Made by a program: the position numbers and the translations under genes
Part shown: positions 8,272 to 14,597 of the stretch, piece by piece
Position numbering within the stretch: position 1 is the first letter of the stretch
Layout: every line of letters begins with the position of its first letter
Notes under the pieces: generated by a model
What the model saw: the letters and a program-made list of their open reading frames with translations, nothing else
What the model was told of the DNA's origin: nothing
Databases searched by the model: none
NCBI GenBank assembly: GCA_041393395.1
Contig: JAWKKG010000003.1
Span: 909,213 to 973,212, forward strand
Direction: 5' to 3'
Source of the DNA: JAGQIB01 sp041393395
GTDB taxonomy: Bacteria > ARS69
DNA length: 64,000 nt

Positions 8272-9493
8272 GGGCGGCCCTCGAGCGGGAATGGGAGCCG
8301 TTCGAGCCGTTCGTCGTCTTCGCGGCGGCCGCGACGTCTTCGAGCGTGGCCGGACGCGACGGCGCCGGCGGCCGGTCCGCGCCCTCCGGCCACTCGCGGT
8401 GCGGGTAGCGGAAGTCCTGGCGACGCGACCAGTCCAGCAGCGGTGCCGCGTACTTCGGGAACGACGCGGGCGCGCGGCCGAGCTCGGTGACCACGCGGGA
8501 GGAATCGAACACCGTATCGTACGTGAGATACGGGAAGAAGACGTCGAGGAGCCGCGCGCCGAGTCGCACCGGCTTGGGACCGAACCGCCCGAGGGCGGAG
8601 GCCGCGAACCGGAACGGCCCTTCGAGCCCGGGCACGTAGGCCGGGCGGCCCGTGCCGAGGGACTCGGACAGCGTGTCCGTGATCGCGCGGTACGTCGGCG
8701 CCTCGCGGCCGGCCGAGAGATGGTACACGCGATGATCCGTCCGCTCGCGCAGGTGCAACGTGACGATCGCATCGGCCACCCAGTTCGCGGGCACGATGTC
8801 GATCCGATCGAGCGGACGGAGCGGCAGCACGGGCAGCGACGCGAGGAACGAGAACGCCCGCACCATGTCGAACTGCGTCGTCTCCGCGAAGCGGCTGTCG
8901 CCCATCACGATGGACGGCCGGAACACGAGGCGGGAGACGTCGGGCAGCAGCTCGCCCACCAGGTGCTCCGCGAATTTCTTCGTGCGGCCGTAGGCGTCGT
9001 AGTCGCGACGTTGCCAGTCGACGGCGGAGTCCTCGTCCACGACCTCGTGCGATCGCTCGCCCGCCACCGACACCGTCGACACGTGGCTGAACCGACGCAG
9101 GCCGCGCTCGTCCTGGATCTCGCGCGCGAGCTTCGCGAGCGCGAGCGTGCCCCGGATGTTGACGTTGAGGCATGCACGCTCGGACCGCCGGTTCAGCGAG
9201 GCGGCGCAGTGCAGAATCGCGTCGGTGGTGCGCGCGAGGCGGAGACGATCGTCGGGCGAGAGGCCGAAGTCCGGTTCCGTGAGGTCGCCCGCGAACACCT
9301 CGACCCGCAACCGGAGGTGCTCGAAGAAGTCCTCGGGCGACAGGTGGAGTTGCCAGGCGCGCCACAGACGTCGCTCCGCCTCCGCCCGGTCGCGCGCGCG
9401 CACGAGCACCGCCACGGGCTCGCCCTCGCGCAGCAAGCCGGCCGCGAGGTACGAACCCAGGTATCCGGTGGAGCCGGTGAGCAGCGTGGCCAT
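8264..9493 (-). CDS. NAD(P)-dependent thioester reductase/extended SDR family protein
   Basis: This 409-residue extended short-chain dehydrogenase is of the NAD_binding_4 (thioester reductase, male-sterility) type. The dinucleotide-binding motif is TGSTGYLGSYL near residue 5, the active-site pair is YGRTK, and SHVSTVSVAG carries the catalytic Ser/Thr strand. Relatives reduce acyl thioesters to aldehydes or alcohols, or act as sugar-nucleotide epimerases. The neighbouring ACP and acyl reductase favour the former. The start is ATG at 9493, touching the stop of the upstream gene (TGATG). The last 50 residues are Pro/Ala/Ser-rich and look like a flexible tail. Confidence 0.83.
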   Translation of the reverse strand: MATLLTGSTGYLGSYLAAGLLREGEPVAVLVRARDRAEAERRLWRAWQLHLSPEDFFEHLRLRVEVFAGDLTEPDFGLSPDDRLRLARTTDAILHCAASLNRRSERACLNVNIRGTLALAKLAREIQDERGLRRFSHVSTVSVAGERSHEVVDEDSAVDWQRRDYDAYGRTKKFAEHLVGELLPDVSRLVFRPSIVMGDSRFAETTQFDMVRAFSFLASLPVLPLRPLDRIDIVPANWVADAIVTLHLRERTDHRVYHLSAGREAPTYRAITDTLSESLGTGRPAYVPGLEGPFRFAASALGRFGPKPVRLGARLLDVFFPYLTYDTVFDSSRVVTELGRAPASFPKYAAPLLDWSRRQDFRYPHREWPEGADRPPAPSRPATLEDVAAAAKTTNGSNGSHSRSRAAHE

Positions 9494-11421
9494 CAGGTCT
9501 TCACCCCGGCGGGCGTGGCGGGCTTCTCGCGGGACGTCTCGACCGGCTTCGGTCGTCCGGACCCGCGACGCTCGATCAGCGGATACGCCCACCGGCGGAG
9601 CGCCGGGATGTGGACGTGGATCCAGTAGTCGTACCAGTCGATCGCCTCGGGATTCCAGGGGAACCGCGCCTGCTCCTCATCCGACAGCGCGTGGAACAGC
9701 GTGGCGACGTGATCCGCCTCGAACACCGGCTCGTGGTCGAGGAGAAACGGCTCGTACAGCTCGATCAGCTCCGTGGCGCGACGCAGCCGCTTCTCCACGG
9801 ACGCGAGCGGCGCGCGCCGGCCCGGCGTGACGGCGGCGATCGCGCGGTTCAGTCCGCGCACGATCGCGAGCTGGCGCGGCGCGGACAGGTTCTCGTAGCG
9901 GGCGCGTGACACGGGCGTGGCCTCGAGACGGCCGAGCACGCGCTCGCGCCACGTGCGTCCCTGGCGGTAGAACCGCCGGTGCGCGAGGGCGGTGAGCTCC
10001 ACCGCGCGCTCCAGGTTCAGCGGGTTCGTGGCGGAGGTGGCGAGCTGCGTCACGAGCGGGGCGCGGCCCTCCAGCAGCGCGGCGGCCACGATCGTCATCC
10101 CGCGGCACAGCAGGTCCACCGGGATCACGTCGAGTCGCTTGCGCTCGTTCACCGGCAGCTGTCGGAACGCCGTGCCGAGCAGGTGGGCGAGCGGCGCCGA
10201 CGTGTTGATCCCCTCGTTCCAGCCGGGGGAGGAGAATGCGGACGTCTCCACGATCGCCGGACGCGCGATCGCGAGCGGCACGTCGCCGCGGCGTTCGGCC
10301 ACGAGCGTCTCGCCGAGCGACTTCGTGAACGTGTACACGTTCGGCCAGCCGAGCTCGCGGGCACGGTCGCGAGCGAGTCGCACGAGCTCGCGTCGCCGCG
10401 GGCCCTCCATCGACTGCCGCGCGAGACGCTCGCGCTCGGCGGTGGCGTCGAGCGGCAGGCCGAACGGCGTGCGCGTGCCGTCGAGCGTTTCGGCCACGCG
10501 ACCCTCGCGCGCGCCCGCGACGAAACACGTCGACACGTGGAGGAATGCCGCACCGGCCTCGCGCGCGAGTTCGAGCAGGCGGAGCGGTCCGTCGACGTTG
10601 ACGGCCAGCGCGTCGCGCGGATCGGGATTGAACTCGGTGAGCCCCGCGCAGTTGATCACGAGATCCGTCGATTCCACGACGCGCCGCCGATCGTCGCCGG
10701 AGAGTCCGAGATCCGGTCGCGCGAGATCGCCGGCCACGGCGCGCACCGCGGCGCGAGCGTCGGCGGGGACCTCCGCGAACACCGGGCTCGCGATCATCTG
10801 CGCGAGGCGGGCCTCCGGGTCCTGTCCTCGGGCGCGGAGCATCAGCGTCACGCTCCCGAGCTCCGGGAGCTGGCTCAGGAGCTGGGCGAGCCAGACCTTG
10901 CCGATGAAGCCCGTGGCGCCGCTGATGAGGAGTCGCTGCCCGGCGAGTGCGTCCCGAACCGACCAGGGGGCCGGCAGGGCGCCGCTCAGGAAGACCGGAG
11001 CGGGGCGCGCGGCGTCGTCCAGTCGCACCAGGTGCAGGTCGGGGAGTACGCGGCCGGTGGCCTTGCCGTCGCGGATCTCCACGCGGCGGCACACGTACCG
11101 ATCGATCGAGAGCCGCCGCGCCACGGCGCGGACGACCGGCTCGAAGGCGTCGCTCTCGAGCACCACGACGTGGCCGGCGCGGAGCGCCTCGCGCACCCGG
11201 GTCACGCCATCCGGATTGAGACAGAGGGTCTCGGCGATCGCCTCACCGCGCCAGCGCAGTCGATCCTCGCTCGTGCCCGCGAGGCGCCGCGGCACGTGGC
11301 GGCCGGGAGCGAGATCGCCCGGATCGAGCAGCAGGTCCCGCTCGAGCGAGACGGGCTCGGTCCGGAAGACCCGGGCTGCCGGGTCCGGACGTTCGGGGAG
11401 TGTCACGGGATCACCGGCCAC
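9493..11421 (-). CDS. Fatty acyl reductase-like protein with unknown N-terminal domain
   Basis: This 642-residue protein has two parts. About residues 190-550 form an NAD(P)-binding acyl reductase domain (SGATGFIGKVWLAQLL; HVSTCFVAG; active-site VYTFTKSLGE), followed by a C-terminal region like FAR_C. Such enzymes reduce acyl-CoA or acyl-ACP to fatty alcohol or aldehyde. The first 190 residues match nothing I know. I chose GTG 11421, which has GAGG five bases upstream. A longer frame to a TTG at 11544 exists, but that part has poor codon use (TGC CTT GTA TTT TTT) and is probably leader. It is the first gene of the lipid operon. Confidence 0.82.
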   Translation of the reverse strand: MAGDPVTLPERPDPAARVFRTEPVSLERDLLLDPGDLAPGRHVPRRLAGTSEDRLRWRGEAIAETLCLNPDGVTRVREALRAGHVVVLESDAFEPVVRAVARRLSIDRYVCRRVEIRDGKATGRVLPDLHLVRLDDAARPAPVFLSGALPAPWSVRDALAGQRLLISGATGFIGKVWLAQLLSQLPELGSVTLMLRARGQDPEARLAQMIASPVFAEVPADARAAVRAVAGDLARPDLGLSGDDRRRVVESTDLVINCAGLTEFNPDPRDALAVNVDGPLRLLELAREAGAAFLHVSTCFVAGAREGRVAETLDGTRTPFGLPLDATAERERLARQSMEGPRRRELVRLARDRARELGWPNVYTFTKSLGETLVAERRGDVPLAIARPAIVETSAFSSPGWNEGINTSAPLAHLLGTAFRQLPVNERKRLDVIPVDLLCRGMTIVAAALLEGRAPLVTQLATSATNPLNLERAVELTALAHRRFYRQGRTWRERVLGRLEATPVSRARYENLSAPRQLAIVRGLNRAIAAVTPGRRAPLASVEKRLRRATELIELYEPFLLDHEPVFEADHVATLFHALSDEEQARFPWNPEAIDWYDYWIHVHIPALRRWAYPLIERRGSGRPKPVETSREKPATPAGVKT

Positions 11422-11590
11422 GTTTTCCTCACGGATCCCGGAACTCTCCGGCGATCTTGAAAAAAATACAAGGCACAAGGAGTCCGAGCGTGCCGCGCCC
11501 GGGGCGGGAGTTTCGCCCGGATCCTCGAACTTGTTTGAATTCAATGTCTTGTGCGTGCCCGGGGCCCGATGGAGTCTGCGCAGATGGAAT

Positions 11591-11606
11591 GGGCACGCTT
11601 CCTGCT
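11591..11606 (+). promoter_or_regulatory. Sigma-54-like promoter element, weak
   Basis: GGGCAC-N5-CTGCT has the required 12-base distance between the -24 GG and -12 GC doublets and differs from TGGCAC-N5-TTGC(A/T) at two positions. Transcription would start near 11617 on the plus strand, where no protein gene follows until 14214. A terminator-like hairpin lies 60-100 bases downstream, so a small RNA is possible. A chance match cannot be excluded. Confidence 0.25.
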
Positions 11607-11640
11607 GTGTACCGGTTCAATCCTTTCCCGGGATGTGACC

Positions 11641-11654
11641 CTCGGGTACCCGAG
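11641..11654. repeat. Perfect 14-base palindrome
   Basis: CTCGGGTACCCGAG is a perfect palindrome, followed by another CCCGAG at 11654-11659. It could be a dimer-binding operator for the regulators encoded next to it, or an RNA hairpin with a GTAC loop. Confidence 0.4.
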
Positions 11655-11676
11655 CCCGAGACTCGCGGAAGGAAGG

Positions 11677-11714
11677 AAATGGACCCCCGGGCTTGCTCGG
11701 GGGTCCTTCCTTTT
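11677..11714. terminator. Rho-independent terminator, possibly bidirectional
   Basis: A nine-base perfect stem GGACCCCCG (11681-11689) pairs with CGGGGGTCC (11698-11706). It is extended by GGAA/TTCC across a two-base bulge and followed on the plus strand by TTCCTTTT. On the minus strand the hairpin lies about 27 bases after the stop of the NtrC-type regulator and is followed by ATTTCCTT, so it probably ends that operon as well. Confidence 0.7.
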
Positions 11715-11740
11715 GCGGTCCCGGCTCGTGAGAGAGCCGA

Positions 11741-13141
11741 CTAGCGCGCGCTCGGTTCGGGCGCCGAGTCCACCGCGGCATCGCGGGCCGCGCCGTGCTC
11801 GTCCTGCTCGTATTCCTTGAGCCGATTGTAGAGCGTCTTGAGGCTGACGCCCAGGGTCGCGGCCGCCTCTCGCTTGTTTCCGCCCAGCTGCTCGAGCGTC
11901 GCGAGAATGAGCGCCTTCTCCGCCGTGGCGATCGACGTTCCGACCTCCACCGTGACCCGATGGCCGCTCTGCGTCGCGCGGGGACGGCGCGTGCCGAGCG
12001 GGACCGCGTCGGCGCCGATGATCTCGCCGCCCATGATCCAGGCCCGCTCCACCACGTTCTTCAGCTCGCGGACGTTGCCGGGCCAGTCGTGCTGGGAAAG
12101 CCGCGCGAGCGCCTCGTCCGAGAAGCGCTTCGGCTCGGGCTTGCCCTGATTCAGCGAGTCGAGGAACGCGTGCGCGAGCAGCCCGACGTCGTCGTCGCGA
12201 TCGCGCAGCGGCGGCAGTTCCACGGGGAACACGTTCAGCCGGTACAGGAGATCCTCGCGCAGCTTTCCGTCGGAGACGGCCTGCTCCGGATCGCGGTTCG
12301 TGGCGGAGATCAGTCGCACGTCGACCTTCTTGGCCACACCGCCGCCGATGCGCGTGACCTCGCCCGTCTCCAGGATCCGAAGCAGCTTCACCTGCAGCTC
12401 GGTCGGCATCTCGGTGATCTCGTCGAGGAACAGCGTGCCGCCGTCCGCGCGCTCGAAGATTCCGGTGCGGCGTTCCTGCGCGCCCGTGAAGCTGCCCTTC
12501 TCGTGTCCGAAGAACTCGGACTCGATGAGCGAGGGCGCGATCGCGCCGCAGTTCACCGCGAGGAACGGCTTCTTCGCGCGCCGGCTCAGCTCGTGCAGCG
12601 TATGGGCCGCGACTTCCTTGCCGGTGCCGGTCTCGCCCGTGATGAGCACGGTGGTGTCCGTGGGCGCGACGCGTTCGATGCGGTCGTACACGCCCTGCAT
12701 CGCGGGCGAGCCGCCGATGATGCGGCCGAAGCGGCCGAGCCGGCGCAGCTCGCCGCGCAGCGTGTCGATCTCGCGGCGCAGGTCCGCGTTGCGCTCCACG
12801 TGACCGAGGATCTTCCGCAACCGATCGAGGTCCACGGGCTTCGTGAGGTAATCCACCGCGCCGCCGCGCATCGCGTCCACGGCGGAGCGGATCGAGCCCT
12901 GCCCGGTCATGAACACGACTTCCGTGTCCGGGAGGTTCGTCAGGTCCTCGAGCAGATCGAGGCCCGTTCCGTCCGGCAGGTAGAGATCGAGCAGCACGAC
13001 GTCGGGGTTCGAGCGATCGAGCTGGGAGCGGGCGGCTTCGAGCGAGTCGGCGGTGCTGACCTCGAAACCCTCGCGCTCGACCCAGCGGGCGAGCGAGCGG
13101 AGTCCGCCCGGGTCGTCGTCGATGAGAAGGGCGCTCGGCAT
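11741..13141 (-). CDS. Sigma-54-dependent response regulator, NtrC family
   Basis: This is a 466-residue three-domain enhancer-binding protein. The receiver (1-120) has the acidic pocket LIDDD, the acceptor D52 (VVLLDLYLPDG) and TKP. The AAA+ domain has Walker A GETGTGKE, the sigma-54 contact loop GSFTGA (a serine variant of GAFTGA), Walker B GGTLFLDEI and the arginine region LRDRDDD. The C-terminal Fis-type helix-turn-helix (about 405-450) is NKREAAATLGVSLKTLYNRLKEY. The start is ATG at 13141. It follows its cognate kinase gene by 7 bases, so it is probably phosphorylated by that kinase and activates sigma-54 promoters, perhaps the ones seen on either side. Confidence 0.92.
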   Translation of the reverse strand: MPSALLIDDDPGGLRSLARWVEREGFEVSTADSLEAARSQLDRSNPDVVLLDLYLPDGTGLDLLEDLTNLPDTEVVFMTGQGSIRSAVDAMRGGAVDYLTKPVDLDRLRKILGHVERNADLRREIDTLRGELRRLGRFGRIIGGSPAMQGVYDRIERVAPTDTTVLITGETGTGKEVAAHTLHELSRRAKKPFLAVNCGAIAPSLIESEFFGHEKGSFTGAQERRTGIFERADGGTLFLDEITEMPTELQVKLLRILETGEVTRIGGGVAKKVDVRLISATNRDPEQAVSDGKLREDLLYRLNVFPVELPPLRDRDDDVGLLAHAFLDSLNQGKPEPKRFSDEALARLSQHDWPGNVRELKNVVERAWIMGGEIIGADAVPLGTRRPRATQSGHRVTVEVGTSIATAEKALILATLEQLGGNKREAAATLGVSLKTLYNRLKEYEQDEHGAARDAAVDSAPEPSAR

Positions 13142-13148
13142 GGGCGTT

Positions 13149-13886
13149 CTAGTCCTCCTGGAGCGGCAACTCGATCTCGACCGCGGTTCCCGCTCCGCGC
13201 GACTCGACCCGGATCCGCCCGTGATGCTCCGATTCGAGGATGTCCCGGGCGATGGTCAGACCGAGGCCGTCGTGGTCGGGTTTCCTCGTGAACCGCGCCT
13301 CGAACACCCGTTCGAGATCCGCGGCGGCGACTCCCTCGCCGGCGTCGGTCACCGTGGTTCGAGCGCGCCCGCCCTCGAGGGTCGTCGCGATCCGCACCAC
13401 GCCGCCGGACGACGAGGCCTCGAGCGCGTTCAGGAGGACGTTCAGGGCCGCCTGCAGCAGCGGTCCGTGTCCTCCCTGCACTCGAGGCGCCGATTCCGGA
13501 CGCGAGACCTCGACGCGGACCCCCCGCAGGAGGGCGCGCTGCCGGGTCAGGCGCACGGCTTCCTCCCAGACGTCGCAAGGATCGAGCCCGCTTTGCGTTT
13601 TTTGCAAAGCGTCGGGCAACGGCGCCACCGAACTCAGCCCAGAGTTTACCCGGGAGAGCTCCCGGGCCAGCGTCTCGATCGACTCGAGGGCCCGGACCCG
13701 CACTCCGGGGTGGCCCCAGTCGTCGAGGTCGAGGCCCTGGCGCAGGAGGTCCAGCTCCAGCGTGGCGGCGTTCAGAGGGCCTCGCGCGTCGTGGATGAGG
13801 GTGCCCTGCACGACCTCGCGGAGGCGGGCGAGGTTCGCGAGACGTAGACAATCCAGGCTCTCCGCCGAGCGAGCGGTCGTGGGCAC
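13149..13886 (-). CDS. Soluble sensor histidine kinase, partner of the NtrC-type regulator
   Basis: This 245-residue cytoplasmic kinase has a short N-terminus, an H-box LIHDARGPLNAATLEL (phosphoacceptor His near 32), an N-box VLLNALEAS, G1 TDAGEGV and G2 DGLGLTIARDILESEHHG. There is no transmembrane segment and no recognisable sensor domain, so the signal is probably intracellular or delivered by a partner, as with NtrB-like kinases. The start is GTG at 13886 with GGAGGAG upstream. It is the first gene of a two-gene operon with the regulator. Confidence 0.88.
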   Translation of the reverse strand: MPTTARSAESLDCLRLANLARLREVVQGTLIHDARGPLNAATLELDLLRQGLDLDDWGHPGVRVRALESIETLARELSRVNSGLSSVAPLPDALQKTQSGLDPCDVWEEAVRLTRQRALLRGVRVEVSRPESAPRVQGGHGPLLQAALNVLLNALEASSSGGVVRIATTLEGGRARTTVTDAGEGVAAADLERVFEARFTRKPDHDGLGLTIARDILESEHHGRIRVESRGAGTAVEIELPLQED

Positions 13887-13975
13887 GGCAGTCTCCTCCA
13901 GGGGGCAGGTGCGACGCGGATTCTAGCAGGCGCCGCCGGTGGGCGGGGACGTTCCCCCGGATTCGCCCGCCGGAT

Positions 13976-14003
13976 TTTGTAGAAATTTCCATCGCGCTGA
14001 AAA
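13976..14003 (-). promoter_or_regulatory. Candidate sigma-70 promoter of the kinase/regulator operon
   Basis: On the minus strand, TTTTCA (4 of 6 to TTGACA) is followed after 16 bases by TACAAA (4 of 6 to TATAAT). This would start transcription near 13969, about 80 bases before the GTG of the kinase gene. It sits in the low-GC core of the region. Confidence 0.35.
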
Positions 14004-14142
14004 AACGGCGCCGACGTTCCCCGCGCCGGACAACCCGCGGATCTCTCCGAGAATTGCTGATTGTGAAGATTCGATGTGAATTCTGGCCCCTCGGGGTCGC
14101 GAGGAGCGGGGTCCTCCGAAAGCCGGTCCCCCGGGTCCGGTT

Positions 14143-14158
14143 TGGTCTCCGTCTTGCA
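14143..14158 (+). promoter_or_regulatory. Sigma-54 promoter for the small membrane protein
   Basis: TGGTCTCCGTCTTGCA carries the invariant GG at -24, a full TTGCA at -12 and the exact 12-base spacing. The predicted start is near 14169, and a perfect palindrome AGAACGTTCT (14162-14171) lies across it. The coding sequence begins 45 bases downstream. The adjacent NtrC-type regulator is the obvious candidate activator. Confidence 0.5.
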
Positions 14159-14213
14159 GAAAGAACGTTCTGCGCGTGGCACCCCGCGCGCTTAACCACC
14201 AGGAGGGTGATCC

Positions 14214-14504
14214 ATGTACCGCCCCTCTCCCGTTTCTACATCCTCGCTCCCGGATCGCGCTTCGTTCCCGCTCGCGGCAGCGGTGGTGACGGGCGCGTGG
14301 GCGCTGGCGGCCTCCATCGTCTCCTTCGTTGCGCGCCCCCTCGGGGCCTATGAGCTCTCGCTCGGCGCGGCGCACGCGGCGATGTGGCTGTTCGGCGGCA
14401 CCGCAGTTTGCCTGACCATCGCGATGCTCGTGAGTCGCCGGTTCGTGCCGCGCGGCCACCTGAGCCACTCGTCGCACGTCTCGATCACGGGCCGGCCGTA
14501 CTAG
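14214..14504 (+). CDS. Small membrane protein of unknown function
   Basis: This 96-residue protein starts at ATG 14214 behind an excellent AGGAGGG. Two hydrophobic helices (about 18-40 and 52-72) are separated by a short loop (RPLGAYELS), and the C-terminus is basic and Ser/His-rich (RRFVPRGHLSHSSHVS). I recognise no family. A sigma-54-like promoter lies just upstream. It may be the output of the divergent two-component system, for example an envelope stress or transport accessory, but this is inference. Confidence 0.65.
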   Translation: MYRPSPVSTSSLPDRASFPLAAAVVTGAWALAASIVSFVARPLGAYELSLGAAHAAMWLFGGTAVCLTIAMLVSRRFVPRGHLSHSSHVSITGRPY

Positions 14505-14590
14505 CTTTCGGCCGGCCAGTTTCGTCCGGCTTCGCCCGGGAGCTTCGACCAGGCCGCTTGGGCCGGGCCGCTTCGTTCGGCATCGGGCCA
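14505..14590. repeat. Degenerate GCTTCG-rich repeat array
   Basis: Between two convergent genes the sequence is a string of imperfect units built on G(C/T)TTCG(N)CCGG, spaced 10-14 bases apart: GCTTTCGGCCGG, GTTTCGTCCG, GCTTCGCCCGGG, GCTTCGACCAGG, GCTTGGGCCGGG, GCTTCGTTCGG. Many units can pair with each other, so the array may act as a two-way transcription end. Confidence 0.45.
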
Positions 14591-14597
14591 CCCCGGA

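Larger units (their letters stand above)
11422..11740. other. Intergenic control region
   Basis: This 319-base gap lies upstream of the lipid operon and downstream of the NtrC-type regulator, both on the minus strand. It is less GC-rich than the genes. It contains a plus-strand sigma-54-like element (11591-11606), a perfect palindrome (11641-11654) and a strong hairpin with a T tract (11677-11714), described separately. No convincing sigma-70 promoter for the minus-strand operon was found by eye. Confidence 0.5.
13887..14213. other. Divergent intergenic region with low-GC core
   Basis: This 327-base gap lies between the divergent kinase operon (minus) and a small membrane protein (plus). A candidate sigma-70 promoter for the operon and a good sigma-54 element for the small gene are listed separately. 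The AT-richer block at 13970-14070 (for example GGATTTTGTAGAAATTTCC) is a plausible regulator-binding zone. I see no gene in it. Confidence 0.5.

Noticed and set aside
11422..11544. N-terminal extension of the acyl reductase to a TTG at 11544
   Set aside because: Codon use in the extension is unlike the operon, there is no ribosome binding site at the TTG, and GAGG precedes the GTG at 11421.
14162..14171. A LexA box (AGAACGTTCT)
   Set aside because: It lacks the spacer of known LexA sites, lies on a sigma-54 start region, and GAACGT-type words are common in this DNA.
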